Part shown: positions 1 through 9,860 of the stretch, piece after piece
Layout of the letters: each line of letters starts with the position of its first letter
Position numbering within the stretch: the first letter of the stretch is position 1
Origin: an uncultured Alphaproteobacteria bacterium
GTDB lineage: Bacteria; Pseudomonadota; Alphaproteobacteria; HIMB59
DNA length: 64,000 nucleotides
Direction of reading: 5' to 3'
NCBI GenBank assembly: GCA_902509695.1
Contig: CABWYP010000004.1
Coordinates: 1 to 64,000, forward strand
Translations under genes and position numbers: made by a program
Notes under the pieces: generated by a model
The model's input: only the letters and a program-made list of their open reading frames with translations
Database searches by the model: none
Told to the model about the DNA's origin: nothing

Positions 1-11
1 TTCGTGCTTGG

Positions 12-764
12 GTGGCGGATATAGGATCTGAAAGAAATTATTTTAATATCTATAAAAAACCTCTGGCGGCTAGATCTCGCAGAAGGGCAATTAGCTCTCT
101 AAAAAACTATCTTAAATTTTCCTCCCTTAAAAATAATCAATATAAATTGGGATATACAGAAATACAGCTTTTAAAAAACCCAAAGATACCAAAATCTCTG
201 CCCAAACCAATATCAGAAGACCAAATCGATCAATTAATTGGACAGCTAATTAAAGTGTCAAAGAAAAGCTGGGTTCAAAAAAGAAATTTAGCACTTTTAT
301 ATCTTTTATACGGGTGTGGTCTTCGCATTAGTGAGGCCCTCTCAATTACTAAAAAACATTTGGCTAATGAAACATCTTTAACTGTGATGGGAAAGGGAAA
401 GAAAGAAAGGCTCATTCCAGTATTAGAAATTGTTAGCCATTCTATAAATAACTATTTAAAAGAACTACCATATCAAATCTCCGAAGATGATTTTATATTT
501 GTTGGAGATAGAGGGGCTCCATTAAAAGCATCAGCCTTTCAAAGAGATTTAAAACAAGCTCGAATTAATTTAGGACTTCCTCATACGACTACACCTCATG
601 CTTTAAGACACAGCTTTGCAACTCATCTTTTAAAAAACGGTGGAGATTTAAGAGTTATTCAGGAGCTATTGGGCCATAGCTCTTTGTCAACTACACAAAT
701 TTATACAGAGGTAGATGATGTAAGTTTAGAAAAAACTTATCGTGAGAAAAATCCTAGTAAATAA
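12..764 (+). CDS. xerC: Tyrosine recombinase XerC/XerD-like (probably 5'-truncated by the window edge)
   Basis: Tyrosine recombinase motifs GCGLRISEAL, PHALRHSFATHLLKNGGDLRVIQELLGHSSLSTTQIYT; N-terminus looks shortened and the frame probably starts upstream. Confidence 0.85.
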   Translation: MADIGSERNYFNIYKKPLAARSRRRAISSLKNYLKFSSLKNNQYKLGYTEIQLLKNPKIPKSLPKPISEDQIDQLIGQLIKVSKKSWVQKRNLALLYLLYGCGLRISEALSITKKHLANETSLTVMGKGKKERLIPVLEIVSHSINNYLKELPYQISEDDFIFVGDRGAPLKASAFQRDLKQARINLGLPHTTTPHALRHSFATHLLKNGGDLRVIQELLGHSSLSTTQIYTEVDDVSLEKTYREKNPSK

Positions 765-1529
765 TTATTCTTTTCCCTTAGCTATGAAAAAGGGATTTAT
801 AATATTTTCTTTTTGATAAATGAGTCTATTTCCATTTAAATCCTTTACACTTCCACCCGCTCCTTCAACTACTGCCTGTGCTGCAGCAGTGTCCCACTCT
901 GATGTTGGTGCTAGCCTAGGATATATATCTGCAGAACCATCTGCTATCATACAAAGTTTAATAGAGCTACCTGCTTGCAGTAATTCATAGTTTTTGAATT
1001 GAGAAATAAATTTCTGAGTTTCTTCATTCAAATGGCTTCTGCTAGCAACTATGCGTACGGGATTATTTTGTAGAGAAACTGATAATTCATTAATATTGGA
1101 TGCAGAGATTTTGAAAGAACTTTTATTAAATCCTCCCACATATAGTGTTTTCTTGATAGGAGAATAAACATAACCTAAAGTCGGATAGCGATCTTCTATT
1201 AATGCAATATTAATAGTAAATTCACCATTTTTTTTTATAAATTCTTTGGTTCCATCAAGTGGGTCCACTAACCAATATTTGCTGTTAGTGGTATGTAATT
1301 TTTTAGATTCTTCAGATATTACGGGTAGAGAAGATATAGACTTTAAACATGATTCAATTAAGCGATGAGAAACGATATCTGCTTTGGTAAGAGGGCTATT
1401 ATCACTTTTATATGAGATTGATTGATTAAAATCATCATAAATATCAATAATTTTAGATCCACACTCTTCTAGACAACTCTTAATGTCATCATAATAGTCG
1501 TAATGTCGTAATTTGTTATTTTTATCCAT
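765..1529 (-). CDS. cysQ: 3'(2'),5'-bisphosphate nucleotidase CysQ (inositol monophosphatase family)
   Basis: Motifs VISEES, WLVDPLDGTKEFIKKNGEFTINIALI, SEWDTAAAQAVVEGAGG; adjacent to sulfate-activation genes. Confidence 0.9.
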   Translation of the reverse strand: MDKNNKLRHYDYYDDIKSCLEECGSKIIDIYDDFNQSISYKSDNSPLTKADIVSHRLIESCLKSISSLPVISEESKKLHTTNSKYWLVDPLDGTKEFIKKNGEFTINIALIEDRYPTLGYVYSPIKKTLYVGGFNKSSFKISASNINELSVSLQNNPVRIVASRSHLNEETQKFISQFKNYELLQAGSSIKLCMIADGSADIYPRLAPTSEWDTAAAQAVVEGAGGSVKDLNGNRLIYQKENIINPFFIAKGKE

Positions 1530-1609
1530 AATATGATATTTGGGAATATTTATCTATACTTTTATAAATATATTTAATATGTTTCATTAATTGCGTCATT
1601 AGTGCTACC

Positions 1610-3073
1610 ATGTTGAATCTTACTTTATTTTCCAAAGATAACCCAACAATAAAAAAGGCTGCTTGGGATAGTGACAGTCATTTTAAATATCTAGCAAAAC
1701 ATAATATATTTAATACAAAACGATCCTATGAACGCTGGGTGGAAAAAGAAAATATTTTTCCAGTTAATCTTGACTCTGAAGGCTATATTCGGCTTTTCTC
1801 TAATCAAATAAATAATTTACTTCAAAATTATTTTTTGAAACTTTATGAAAAACAAAGAAGGCTTATTTTATATGTTCAATATTTTGAATTGAAAGGTAGT
1901 AAGTTTTTATTTGCCAATGATAGACGCAATGGAAGATTATGGGTAAAAGTAAAATCTAAAAAATATAATCATCTCGTTGAAGGTTTGAAATCTTTTTCTA
2001 AAATTCGAAAAAAAAATATTATTGTATTACCTAGCCATGAATTACTTAATGAATTTAAAGGATCTGAAGAGTTAAATCTTAAATCAAAACTTTCTATTTT
2101 TATTCCTCAGTTTATTTTTCAAAAGAAAGAGATTGATATAAAAGAAACAATTTTTTCAAAAAAATTTAATCTTAGAAAAAGTAGTTATCTCTCTGATTTA
2201 GAAGCAGAAAGTATTCATATAATTAGAGAAGTAGCAAGTGAGACCAAAAATCCTGTTATGCTTTACTCAGTAGGAAAAGATAGTTCTGTGATGTTGCATC
2301 TAGCACAAAAGGCATTTTATCCAAGCCCTCCCCCTTTTCCTTTGATGCATGTTGATACACGTTGGAAATTTCAAGAAATGTATTTGTTTCGTAACTGGAT
2401 GGCAAAAAAATCTGATATGAAATTAATTACTCATATTAATCCTGAAGGGGTGAAGTCTAACGTTAATCCCTTTGATCACGGTTCCTCTGCTCACACTGAC
2501 ATTATGAAAACACAAGGCTTAAAACAAGCACTAGATCAATATGGATTTGATGCCGCTTTTGGTGGAGCACGAAGAGACGAGGAGAAATCTAGGGCCAAGG
2601 AGAGGATTTTTTCTTTTAGGACTGCTTCGCATCAATGGGATCCCAAAAATCAACGCCCTGAACTTTGGAATCTTTATAATGCAAAGGTTAATAAATCCGA
2701 GAGTATTCGAGTATTTCCTATCTCAAATTGGACTGAATTAGATATTTGGCAATATATTTATCAAGAACAAATACCCATTGTTCCTTTGTATTTTGCTAAA
2801 ACAAGACCTGTTATTAAAAGAGAGGGGATGTTGTTAATGGTTGATGATGAAAGACTCAATCTTCAACCTCATGAAAAAATTGAGTTAAAAAAAATACGTT
2901 TTCGTACATTGGGTTGCTATCCTTTAACTGGGGCTATTGAATCCGAGGCAGATACGCTAGAGAGTATTGTTTTAGAATTACTACAGTCAAAAACTTCTGA
3001 GAGACAAGGAAGGGCAATAGATACGGACTCCAACAATTCTATGGAAAAGAAAAAATTAGAGGGCTATTTCTAA
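1610..3073 (+). CDS. cysD: Sulfate adenylyltransferase subunit 2 (CysD) with a long N-terminal extension
   Basis: C-terminal ~295 aa matches CysD ([87 protein letters not shown]); ~190 aa precede the CysD core. Confidence 0.93.
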   Translation: MLNLTLFSKDNPTIKKAAWDSDSHFKYLAKHNIFNTKRSYERWVEKENIFPVNLDSEGYIRLFSNQINNLLQNYFLKLYEKQRRLILYVQYFELKGSKFLFANDRRNGRLWVKVKSKKYNHLVEGLKSFSKIRKKNIIVLPSHELLNEFKGSEELNLKSKLSIFIPQFIFQKKEIDIKETIFSKKFNLRKSSYLSDLEAESIHIIREVASETKNPVMLYSVGKDSSVMLHLAQKAFYPSPPPFPLMHVDTRWKFQEMYLFRNWMAKKSDMKLITHINPEGVKSNVNPFDHGSSAHTDIMKTQGLKQALDQYGFDAAFGGARRDEEKSRAKERIFSFRTASHQWDPKNQRPELWNLYNAKVNKSESIRVFPISNWTELDIWQYIYQEQIPIVPLYFAKTRPVIKREGMLLMVDDERLNLQPHEKIELKKIRFRTLGCYPLTGAIESEADTLESIVLELLQSKTSERQGRAIDTDSNNSMEKKKLEGYF

Positions 3074-4938
3074 TGAAACCTTCTAATGCCATTAATCAGT
3101 ATTTAAAAGAACAAGCTTCACTTGATCTTTTAAGATTCATTACCTGCGGATCTGTAGATGATGGAAAAAGTACTTTAATTGGAAGAATGTTATATGAGTC
3201 ACAAATGATATTCGACGATCAAGTTGCTTCCTTAAAAAATGACTCTCAAAAACATGGAACTCAAGGTGAAGATATAGATTTTGCTTTATTAGTAGATGGA
3301 CTATCTGCTGAAAGAGAGCAAGGAATTACTATTGATGTCGCTTATCGTTTTTTTTCTAGTAGTAAAAGAAAATTTATTGTAGCAGATACGCCCGGTCACG
3401 AACAGTATACAAGAAATATGGCAACAGGAGCTTCAACAGCTGATTTAGCTATTCTTTTAATTGATGCACGCCATGGAATAGTAACACAAACCAAAAGACA
3501 CTCTTTTATTGTTTCTCTCTTAGGGATTAAAAATATTGTACTAGCAATTAACAAGATGGACTTAGTGAACTATGATGAGAAGATATTTAGAAAAATTGAA
3601 AATGAATATAAAAGCTTTTCACAAAATTTAAAATTTCAAAATGTTCAAAGCATTCCCATTTCTGCTCTAAAAGGAGACAATGTTTATCAACAATCTAAAT
3701 TAATGAAATGGTTTAAAGAAAAAACACTTTTTCATTTTTTAGAAACTGTAAAAATTAAATCTCAAAATTCACTTAATTTTATTTTCCCCGTCCAACAAGT
3801 GAACCGTCCCCATTTAAATTTTAGAGGATACTCTGGCACAGTAGCCTCTGGAAATGTAAAGTTGGGAGAGGAAATTATAACTATCCCCTCTCAACAAAAA
3901 GCAAAAATCAAAGAGATATATATAGGAGAGAAATCAATTAAATCAGCATCTTTTAAAGATAGTATTACCCTTACATTAAATAAAGAGATTGATATTTCGA
4001 GAGGCGATGTCCTTTGTAAAAAAGACTCTTTAATAGAAACAGCTGACCAGTTTAATATCAATATGATTTGGATGGCTGAGGAAAAATGCTTCGCTGGTAG
4101 ATCTTATATTGCAAAGACTCATAACATTTCAACGAGTATCAAGATTCTAGAAATTAAAAAACTATATAATGTAAATACGCTGAAACATCAGCCTAGTAAA
4201 GAATTACAGTTAAATGATGTAGCAGAGGTAACTATATCATTAAATAAAAATATTCCATATAAAGACTATCAAGATAATAAGTTTTTAGGATCAATGATCT
4301 TAGTTGACCCTTTGACCAATAGAACAATGGGTGCAGGAATGATTAATTTTGCCTTAAGGCGCGCACAAAATCTCCATCTTCAATCACTTAGTATTAACAA
4401 AGAACTTAGAGAAAAAATTAATGGTCATAAAGGTCAAGTATTATGGTTAACAGGCTTATCAGGTTCAGGAAAATCTACAATTGCAAATGCTTTAGAGAAG
4501 CAACTATACGCAGAAGGAAAAAAAACATATATTTTAGATGGCGATAATATTCGTCACGGCCTCAATAGAGATCTTGGTTTCACTGATAAGGATAGAGTAG
4601 AAAATATAAGAAGGGTGGCAGAGGTAGCTAAACTAATGTGTGATGCAGGATTAATCGTTATTACTGCATTTATTTCTCCTTTTAGGTCTGAAAGAGAAAT
4701 GGCTAGGTCTTTATTTCAAAAAAAAGAATTTCAAGAAATCTATATTTCAACTCCGCTTAAGATAGTAGAAAAAAGAGATCCAAAGGGTTTGTATAAAAAA
4801 GCTCGAAAGGGACAAATACCAAATTTTACAGGAATCAATAGCCCTTATGAAAAACCTCTTAATCCAGAATTGGAATTAGACACCTCTAAAAGCTCAATCA
4901 GTGAGAGTGTAAAAAAACTACTTAAGATTATTTCCTGA
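3073..4938 (+). CDS. cysNC: Bifunctional sulfate adenylyltransferase subunit 1 / adenylylsulfate kinase (CysN-CysC)
   Basis: GTPase motifs [30 protein letters not shown]-terminal APS kinase [33 protein letters not shown]. Confidence 0.95.
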   Translation: MKPSNAINQYLKEQASLDLLRFITCGSVDDGKSTLIGRMLYESQMIFDDQVASLKNDSQKHGTQGEDIDFALLVDGLSAEREQGITIDVAYRFFSSSKRKFIVADTPGHEQYTRNMATGASTADLAILLIDARHGIVTQTKRHSFIVSLLGIKNIVLAINKMDLVNYDEKIFRKIENEYKSFSQNLKFQNVQSIPISALKGDNVYQQSKLMKWFKEKTLFHFLETVKIKSQNSLNFIFPVQQVNRPHLNFRGYSGTVASGNVKLGEEIITIPSQQKAKIKEIYIGEKSIKSASFKDSITLTLNKEIDISRGDVLCKKDSLIETADQFNINMIWMAEEKCFAGRSYIAKTHNISTSIKILEIKKLYNVNTLKHQPSKELQLNDVAEVTISLNKNIPYKDYQDNKFLGSMILVDPLTNRTMGAGMINFALRRAQNLHLQSLSINKELREKINGHKGQVLWLTGLSGSGKSTIANALEKQLYAEGKKTYILDGDNIRHGLNRDLGFTDKDRVENIRRVAEVAKLMCDAGLIVITAFISPFRSEREMARSLFQKKEFQEIYISTPLKIVEKRDPKGLYKKARKGQIPNFTGINSPYEKPLNPELELDTSKSSISESVKKLLKIIS

Positions 4939-5452
4939 GATTGATTTCTACTTTGCTAAATTTTTCCATGTCAAATACAAAATCCTCAAACACAATGTCT
5001 TGATATTTTCCGATAGGATTTAAGGAAAATCCGAAAGGCTCAAGGGGCTCCCCTTTGAAATCTTGTGAAAATTCACCATCTTTGTCCAAATCCTGAAATG
5101 CAAAGAGACCAATATTAGTATGGGGAAAAGCCATGAGGTTAATTTTATTAAAATTATTAATATCTCTCTCTCCTACAATAAATAAAGGTGCCGATCTATC
5201 TTCATAATAGAATTTTCGATCATATCCCCAAATATATATAGGGCTAGTAGCATCAACAAACCCCGTTACTTTGGCATTAATATGGTCAGAAAATGAACTA
5301 TCTATTATAAAAAATACTTGAAAAACAATAATTGTAGTAATTTTTAAAAATACTGAGGCAAAACTGTGCATAACTTGGTCAAGATTAGTATTTTTTTGTA
5401 TCAAATGCACTTTGTCTTTTTGGGAATTATGTACATCATAACTCAATGTCAA
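4928..5452 (-). CDS. DUF2141-like exported protein
   Basis: [34 protein letters not shown] resembles DUF2141; hydrophobic segment near the N-terminus; true start uncertain. Confidence 0.55.
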   Translation of the reverse strand: MTLSYDVHNSQKDKVHLIQKNTNLDQVMHSFASVFLKITTIIVFQVFFIIDSSFSDHINAKVTGFVDATSPIYIWGYDRKFYYEDRSAPLFIVGERDINNFNKINLMAFPHTNIGLFAFQDLDKDGEFSQDFKGEPLEPFGFSLNPIGKYQDIVFEDFVFDMEKFSKVEINLRK

Positions 5453-5580
5453 AATATGTTGATAAATATATATTTTTTAAAGAATTTAAAATTTGAACTA
5501 CTTGAAAATATTATCTTATTTAAAAATTATATGTAATACTGTGGATAACTCTGTTAAAAACTCAATGTAATTTATAAAAT

Positions 5581-5871
5581 ATGAAAAAAGGCTATCTAAT
5601 TGTGAGGCTATCTATAACTGATAGTGATTTTTTTCAAAAATATCCACCTTTGTCCACAGCAGCTATGAAAAAATACAATGGAAAATATCTTATACGAGGA
5701 GGAAAATTTGATGTTTTAGAAGGAGAGTGGCCTGTTGATAGAACAACAGTAGTAGAATTTGATAGCTATGAGATGGCTAAAAAATGTTATGAATCTCTTG
5801 AATATACAAATGCAAAAGAGATTAGACAACAATGCGCAAAAAGTGACTTTATATTAATAGAGGGTCACTAA
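5581..5871 (+). CDS. DUF1330-like dimeric alpha/beta-barrel protein
   Basis: KYLIRGGKFDVLEGEWPVDRTTVVEFDSYEMAKKCYESLEYTNAKEIRQ is typical of DUF1330. Confidence 0.85.
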   Translation: MKKGYLIVRLSITDSDFFQKYPPLSTAAMKKYNGKYLIRGGKFDVLEGEWPVDRTTVVEFDSYEMAKKCYESLEYTNAKEIRQQCAKSDFILIEGH

Positions 5872-6044
5872 GATTTCTTAAAAAAATCTTGAGCTAGGGT
5901 TATTTTACTTTTCTTTTTCTCTAATAGTTGTTTTAGAACTTCAATTTCTTCATAGTGATTTGTAATTAAATCCTCTATTTCCTCAATACTTAAATCATCA
6001 AAATCTATAGGTTTTTGTTTCTTGGGTTCTTCATCTTCAAACAT
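5868..6044 (-). CDS. Short DUF1192-like protein (58 aa), absent from the ORF track
   Basis: Reverse-strand translation MFEDEEPKKQKPIDFDDLSIEEIEDLITNHYEEIEVLKQLLEKKKSKITLAQDFFKKS* resembles the alphaproteobacterial DUF1192 family. Confidence 0.7.
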   Translation of the reverse strand: MFEDEEPKKQKPIDFDDLSIEEIEDLITNHYEEIEVLKQLLEKKKSKITLAQDFFKKS

Positions 6045-6879
6045 TTGTTCTTATTCCTTCCTTTGTCCACAATATAGGAAAAAAGCTTTCATCTAATTCA
6101 TTTGAATTCAATTTCTTATACCTTTTATATATTCTAGCAGTACCTCCAACGTTACTAGGATGAAATTTAGAATTAGAAGGGATGCAGTGCGCAACAACTG
6201 CTCTTCTGTGATTCAAAGAGGTATTAATTCCTGAACCATGCCATGTAAGCCCATGATGAAAAGAAACTCCCCCTGCTGGGACTTCAACATATTGAATTTC
6301 TATTTTCTTTTTTTCTTTTTTTGATAGGTCTTTGAGTTCTTTTTTGTAATCATCAGGTGAGTGGAATTGGCCAGTCGGTGGTTTTAATCCCCACCTGTGA
6401 GAGCCTTTCACAAATTCTAAAGTACCTTTTTCTTTAGAGACATCGTCCAAAGGCATCCAGCAAGTAACCATTGTTTGAGGAACTATCCAATCATCATAAG
6501 CTGCATCTTGGTGATATGCTAATGTCTTACCACCTGGTGGCTTCCAAAGAATATTATCTTGAAGAAGTCTAGCGCCAGACCAATTCATCAGCTTAGCGCA
6601 TGCTTTGCCAAGAAGTTCGTGGCAAACTAATCTTTTGATATCATTATCGGACTTCCAAGCATTGCAAATTTGTCTAGTAATATCCTCTGAGTCTCTTCCT
6701 TGTCTCCAGTTCCATTCATCAGGCTCTATACCAGTTTCAAATTTTCCACAGAATAAATTTTTAAATTTATAAGCCAAATTAGTTATGACTTTTTTGTCAA
6801 GGAACTCTTTAGAAATCAAATAACCTTGGTCATCAAATTTTTTTTTAAGATCGCCTGAAAACTCAATATCTTTAATCAA
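6037..6879 (-). CDS. Phytanoyl-CoA dioxygenase family protein (Fe(II)/2-oxoglutarate oxygenase)
   Basis: YHQDAAYDDW (HxD) and HGLTWHGSG with RRAVVAHCIP, PhyH-type motifs. Confidence 0.85.
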   Translation of the reverse strand: MIKDIEFSGDLKKKFDDQGYLISKEFLDKKVITNLAYKFKNLFCGKFETGIEPDEWNWRQGRDSEDITRQICNAWKSDNDIKRLVCHELLGKACAKLMNWSGARLLQDNILWKPPGGKTLAYHQDAAYDDWIVPQTMVTCWMPLDDVSKEKGTLEFVKGSHRWGLKPPTGQFHSPDDYKKELKDLSKKEKKKIEIQYVEVPAGGVSFHHGLTWHGSGINTSLNHRRAVVAHCIPSNSKFHPSNVGGTARIYKRYKKLNSNELDESFFPILWTKEGIRTNV

Positions 6880-6888
6880 TATGTTAAA

Positions 6889-7068
6889 TTAACCTTTGGC
6901 TTTTTTAATATTATCTTCGATTAACTTAACTGCCTTGAATAGATCTTGCCTTGTTACTCCAGTAGCCCACTGTAATCGATCGTATTCATAAATATCATTT
7001 TCGACAAAATATGGAGATGCTAGTTTGCGTAACATTTGGTTTAAAAAAATAAAATCTCTTTTGGTCAT
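6889..7068 (-). CDS. Small hypothetical protein (59 aa), absent from the ORF track
   Basis: Reverse-strand ATG..TAA: MTKRDFIFLNQMLRKLASPYFVENDIYEYDRLQWATGVTRQDLFKAVKLIEDNIKKAKG*; tightly follows the preceding convergent/antisense region and lies just upstream of the PhyH gene on the same strand. Confidence 0.45.
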   Translation of the reverse strand: MTKRDFIFLNQMLRKLASPYFVENDIYEYDRLQWATGVTRQDLFKAVKLIEDNIKKAKG

Positions 7069-7139
7069 AAGTAAAATATAATTGAATTTTTGGACTAAAT
7101 AAATTGACTTTTTGATAAAGATTTTTGATAATCACGCAC

Positions 7140-7304
7140 ATGTCAAAAAAACTTATATTAATATTTATTTCTTCATTTTTTCTTTTTACTAGTTGTGCCA
7201 CAGTCAGTGAAAAAGCAAATAATGCTTACGACTATGTTGCTGGCGGTGTTTCAAAAGGCTATAACTCAGTCAAAGATGCTGTTACTGGTGGGGACGACGA
7301 GTAA
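7140..7304 (+). CDS. Small lipoprotein (54 aa), absent from the ORF track
   Basis: MSKKLILIFISSFFLFTSCATVSEKANNAYDYVAGGVSKGYNSVKDAVTGGDDE*: signal peptide with lipobox-like LFTSC. Confidence 0.6.
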   Translation: MSKKLILIFISSFFLFTSCATVSEKANNAYDYVAGGVSKGYNSVKDAVTGGDDE

Positions 7305-7314
7305 ATAAATTCAA

Positions 7315-7428
7315 ATGAAGATACCCAAACTTCAAAAAATGGGGCCTGGTGGTAAAATAATAATTGGGATAAATTTAGTTCTTATGTCCTGTGTTTTAGC
7401 AATTATAGGCTTTAACTATTTTTTTTAA
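7315..7428 (+). CDS. Very small putative single-TM protein (37 aa)
   Basis: MKIPKLQKMGPGGKIIIGINLVLMSCVLAIIGFNYFF*; hydrophobic helix; short ORF between lipoprotein and amidotransferase. Confidence 0.35.
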   Translation: MKIPKLQKMGPGGKIIIGINLVLMSCVLAIIGFNYFF

Positions 7429-7435
7429 TTCTTAA

Positions 7436-8155
7436 ATGAAGATTATTTCCCTTCAACATATTGCCATAGAAGACCCCGGCACTTTTAAAGATTTTCTTTT
7501 AGCTGACGGACACGAACTTACAACAGTTCAATTAGATGAAGGTGATCAAATACCTTCTAATCTCGATGAGTTTGACGCAATGCTTTGTATGGGAGGCCCA
7601 ATGGATACTTTTATGGAAGGGGATTATCCTTGGTTAGTCAGTGAAAAGAAAGCAATTGAAGAATATGTCATTGAACTAAAAAAACCTTTCTTAGGTTTTT
7701 GCTTAGGATGCCAACTACTTGGAGAAGTCTTGGGTGGAAATGTTGTTAAATCAACACCTCCTGAAATAGGTGTTCTAGACATTGATATTACTAATACTGC
7801 AAAAAATGATCCTGTTTTTAATTTTCTTCCAAATAAGATAAAAGCCTTGCAGTGGCATTCTTATGAAGTAAAAGGCTTAGAGGATGTCCAAGGTGTATCT
7901 GTTATTGGGTCATCACCTTCTACAAAATATCAAATCTTTGGATATAACAATCATGCTTATGGTATTCAATTTCATTTAGAAATTAGAAAATCAACTGTTG
8001 ATGATTGGGCGGCCGTACCTGAATATAAAAATGCATTAGAGCAATCTCTTGGAAAAGAAGCATTACCTGAGATGAAAAATTTAGTGAATCAAGAAATTGA
8101 CACCATGATGCAACAATGTAATCAATTATATAAAAACTTTATAAAAATAATCTAA
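7436..8155 (+). CDS. Class I glutamine amidotransferase (GATase1, GMP-synthase-like)
   Basis: MGGPMDTF, KPFLGFCLGCQLLGEVLGG (nucleophile Cys), AYGIQFHLEI. Confidence 0.85.
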   Translation: MKIISLQHIAIEDPGTFKDFLLADGHELTTVQLDEGDQIPSNLDEFDAMLCMGGPMDTFMEGDYPWLVSEKKAIEEYVIELKKPFLGFCLGCQLLGEVLGGNVVKSTPPEIGVLDIDITNTAKNDPVFNFLPNKIKALQWHSYEVKGLEDVQGVSVIGSSPSTKYQIFGYNNHAYGIQFHLEIRKSTVDDWAAVPEYKNALEQSLGKEALPEMKNLVNQEIDTMMQQCNQLYKNFIKII

Positions 8156-8176
8156 TTACAGATATCTAGATATAAA

Positions 8177-9211
8177 ATGCATCGAAGAAAGTTTCTAAAG
8201 AAAATTTTTTTGATAAGCTGCAGTTTAGTAACTTTAAAAATGAAGTTGTTTGCTAGTGAAATATTTAAGCCTTTTAATTTAAAAAATGGGGTTTTTGTAA
8301 ATAATTTTATAGATCAGCGAAAAAATTTTAAGGATTTTTGGAAATGGAGAAAAGAGTCAAAAAAACCAAATCCTATCAGTTTCCCGCTTGCTCAAAATGA
8401 CCCTCGGTATTTGCAACAAAATAAATCTGAAAAGACTTTAACGTGGATAGGGCATGCAACATTTTTATTGCAAATTAATGGATATAACGTTTTAACTGAT
8501 CCTCATTTTAGTAAAAGGGCCTCCCCTTTATCCTTTATGGGTCCTGAGAGGACCACACTGCCGGGACTTGAAATTAACGAATTACCTGTCATTGATTTAG
8601 TTGTAATTTCCCATAATCATTACGATCATCTTGATAGTCAGTCAGTGAGATCTCTCATAAAGAGGCAAAAAAATAATCAACCTATTTTTTTTGTTCCTTT
8701 GAAACTAAAAAAAATACTTCAAAATTTTGGGGCGATAAACGTCATTGAGCATGAATGGTGGCAAGTCTCAAAATATAAAAAATTAGAAATATATTCTGTC
8801 CCTGTTCAACATTGGAGTAAAAGATCAATAAGTGATACTAACAAAACACTATGGTGCGGGTGGGTGATAAAATCCAAAAACTTCCAGTATTTTTTTGTAG
8901 GTGATACGGGATACTCAAAAGATTTTATTAACATTTATAAGAAATTTGGACCCATGGATTTAGCCTCAATACCAATAGGTGCTTATGCGCCAAGATGGTT
9001 TATGAAGGACTCACATTGCAATGTAGAGGAGGCAATACAAATACACCAAGATATTAAATCCAAGAAATCAATTGCCATGCATTGGGGAACATTTCAATTA
9101 ACCGATGAACCTATGGATGAACCAATTCAACTTTTAAACAAATTTACAAAAAAAAATAATTTATCTAAAAAGTTTACAGCTCTTCAACATGGAGAAACAA
9201 TCAAGATTTAA
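8177..9211 (+). CDS. MBL-fold metallo-hydrolase (NAPE-PLD/UlaG-like)
   Basis: LTWIGHATFLLQINGYNVLTDPHFSKRASPLSF, VVISHNHYDHLD (HxHxDH), FFVGDTGYSKDF, AMHWGTFQLTDEP. Confidence 0.85.
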   Translation: MHRRKFLKKIFLISCSLVTLKMKLFASEIFKPFNLKNGVFVNNFIDQRKNFKDFWKWRKESKKPNPISFPLAQNDPRYLQQNKSEKTLTWIGHATFLLQINGYNVLTDPHFSKRASPLSFMGPERTTLPGLEINELPVIDLVVISHNHYDHLDSQSVRSLIKRQKNNQPIFFVPLKLKKILQNFGAINVIEHEWWQVSKYKKLEIYSVPVQHWSKRSISDTNKTLWCGWVIKSKNFQYFFVGDTGYSKDFINIYKKFGPMDLASIPIGAYAPRWFMKDSHCNVEEAIQIHQDIKSKKSIAMHWGTFQLTDEPMDEPIQLLNKFTKKNNLSKKFTALQHGETIKI

Positions 9212-9415
9212 TTAGTGAGATAACATAAAAGCTAATAAAAGTGGTATTAAGAAAAAACCGATAATTTTGTCCTCTTGTTTTTTATAAATTGCAAATAGTC
9301 CCATGATACTGAAAATTATTGTTATCCAACTTATAGACCATGACGCCCCCTCTAAAATTAGATAAAGACCTCTAAGAAAGAATAGACAAAATATTAAAAG
9401 TAAAATTTTCCTCAA
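9212..9415 (-). CDS. Small hypothetical membrane protein
   Basis: 67 aa with several hydrophobic segments; complete ORF. Confidence 0.45.
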   Translation of the reverse strand: MRKILLLIFCLFFLRGLYLILEGASWSISWITIIFSIMGLFAIYKKQEDKIIGFFLIPLLLAFMLSH

Positions 9416-9436
9416 TTTTTTCCTTTAAACTGAACT

Positions 9437-9712
9437 TTAATTTCCATTCTCTAAAATTATAAACTTTTGCGTGTCTAAATTTACACCTGCTTCAGTTCTT
9501 AATTTTACCATTTGTGGAGTCTGTAACATCTCTTGCATTTTATCCATAGACTCTACCTCAATCACTGTATATATCTCATTATCATTACCTTGCGGGTGTC
9601 CATAAGCAATAACATTTACTCCGTAATCTCTTCTTAATGATTCATTAGAATTAAACATTTCTTTCCAGTACTGGTAACCTTTAGTTATTTCTGCGTTTGT
9701 AATTATTTTCAT
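9437..9712 (-). CDS. Hypothetical dimeric alpha/beta-barrel-like protein
   Basis: Complete 91-aa ORF MKIITNAEITKGYQYWKEMF...IYTVIEVESMDKMQEMLQTPQM. Confidence 0.5.
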   Translation of the reverse strand: MKIITNAEITKGYQYWKEMFNSNESLRRDYGVNVIAYGHPQGNDNEIYTVIEVESMDKMQEMLQTPQMVKLRTEAGVNLDTQKFIILENGN

Positions 9713-9785
9713 TATTACCTCATCATTTTAATAATTAAATTTAATTTTTTTATTATTTAAAAAAGAGTATATAAATCAAGTTAAA

Positions 9786-9860
9786 GGTTCTGTGGTGAAA
9801 CGGATATCACACTTGACTACGGATCAAGAATTCAGGGTTCGAATCCTTGCAGAACCGCCA
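9786..9860 (+). tRNA. tRNA-Arg (anticodon ACG), CCA encoded
   Basis: GGTTCTG...CAGAACC acceptor stem; anticodon arm CTTGA-CTACGGA-TCAAG; T-arm with GGTTCGAATCC; 3' GCCA. Confidence 0.95.

Noticed and set aside
12-764. Possible integrase marking a mobile element
   Set aside because: Sequence is XerC/D-like housekeeping recombinase; no att repeats, tRNA insertion duplication or cargo genes seen nearby.
2541-2741. ORF inside cysD in another frame (66 aa)
   Set aside because: Overlaps the strongly conserved CysD coding sequence; composition not protein-like.
6995-7201. Minus-strand ORF (68 aa) in the track
   Set aside because: Conflicts with the better-supported 59-aa ORF (6889..7068) and the small lipoprotein (7140..7304).
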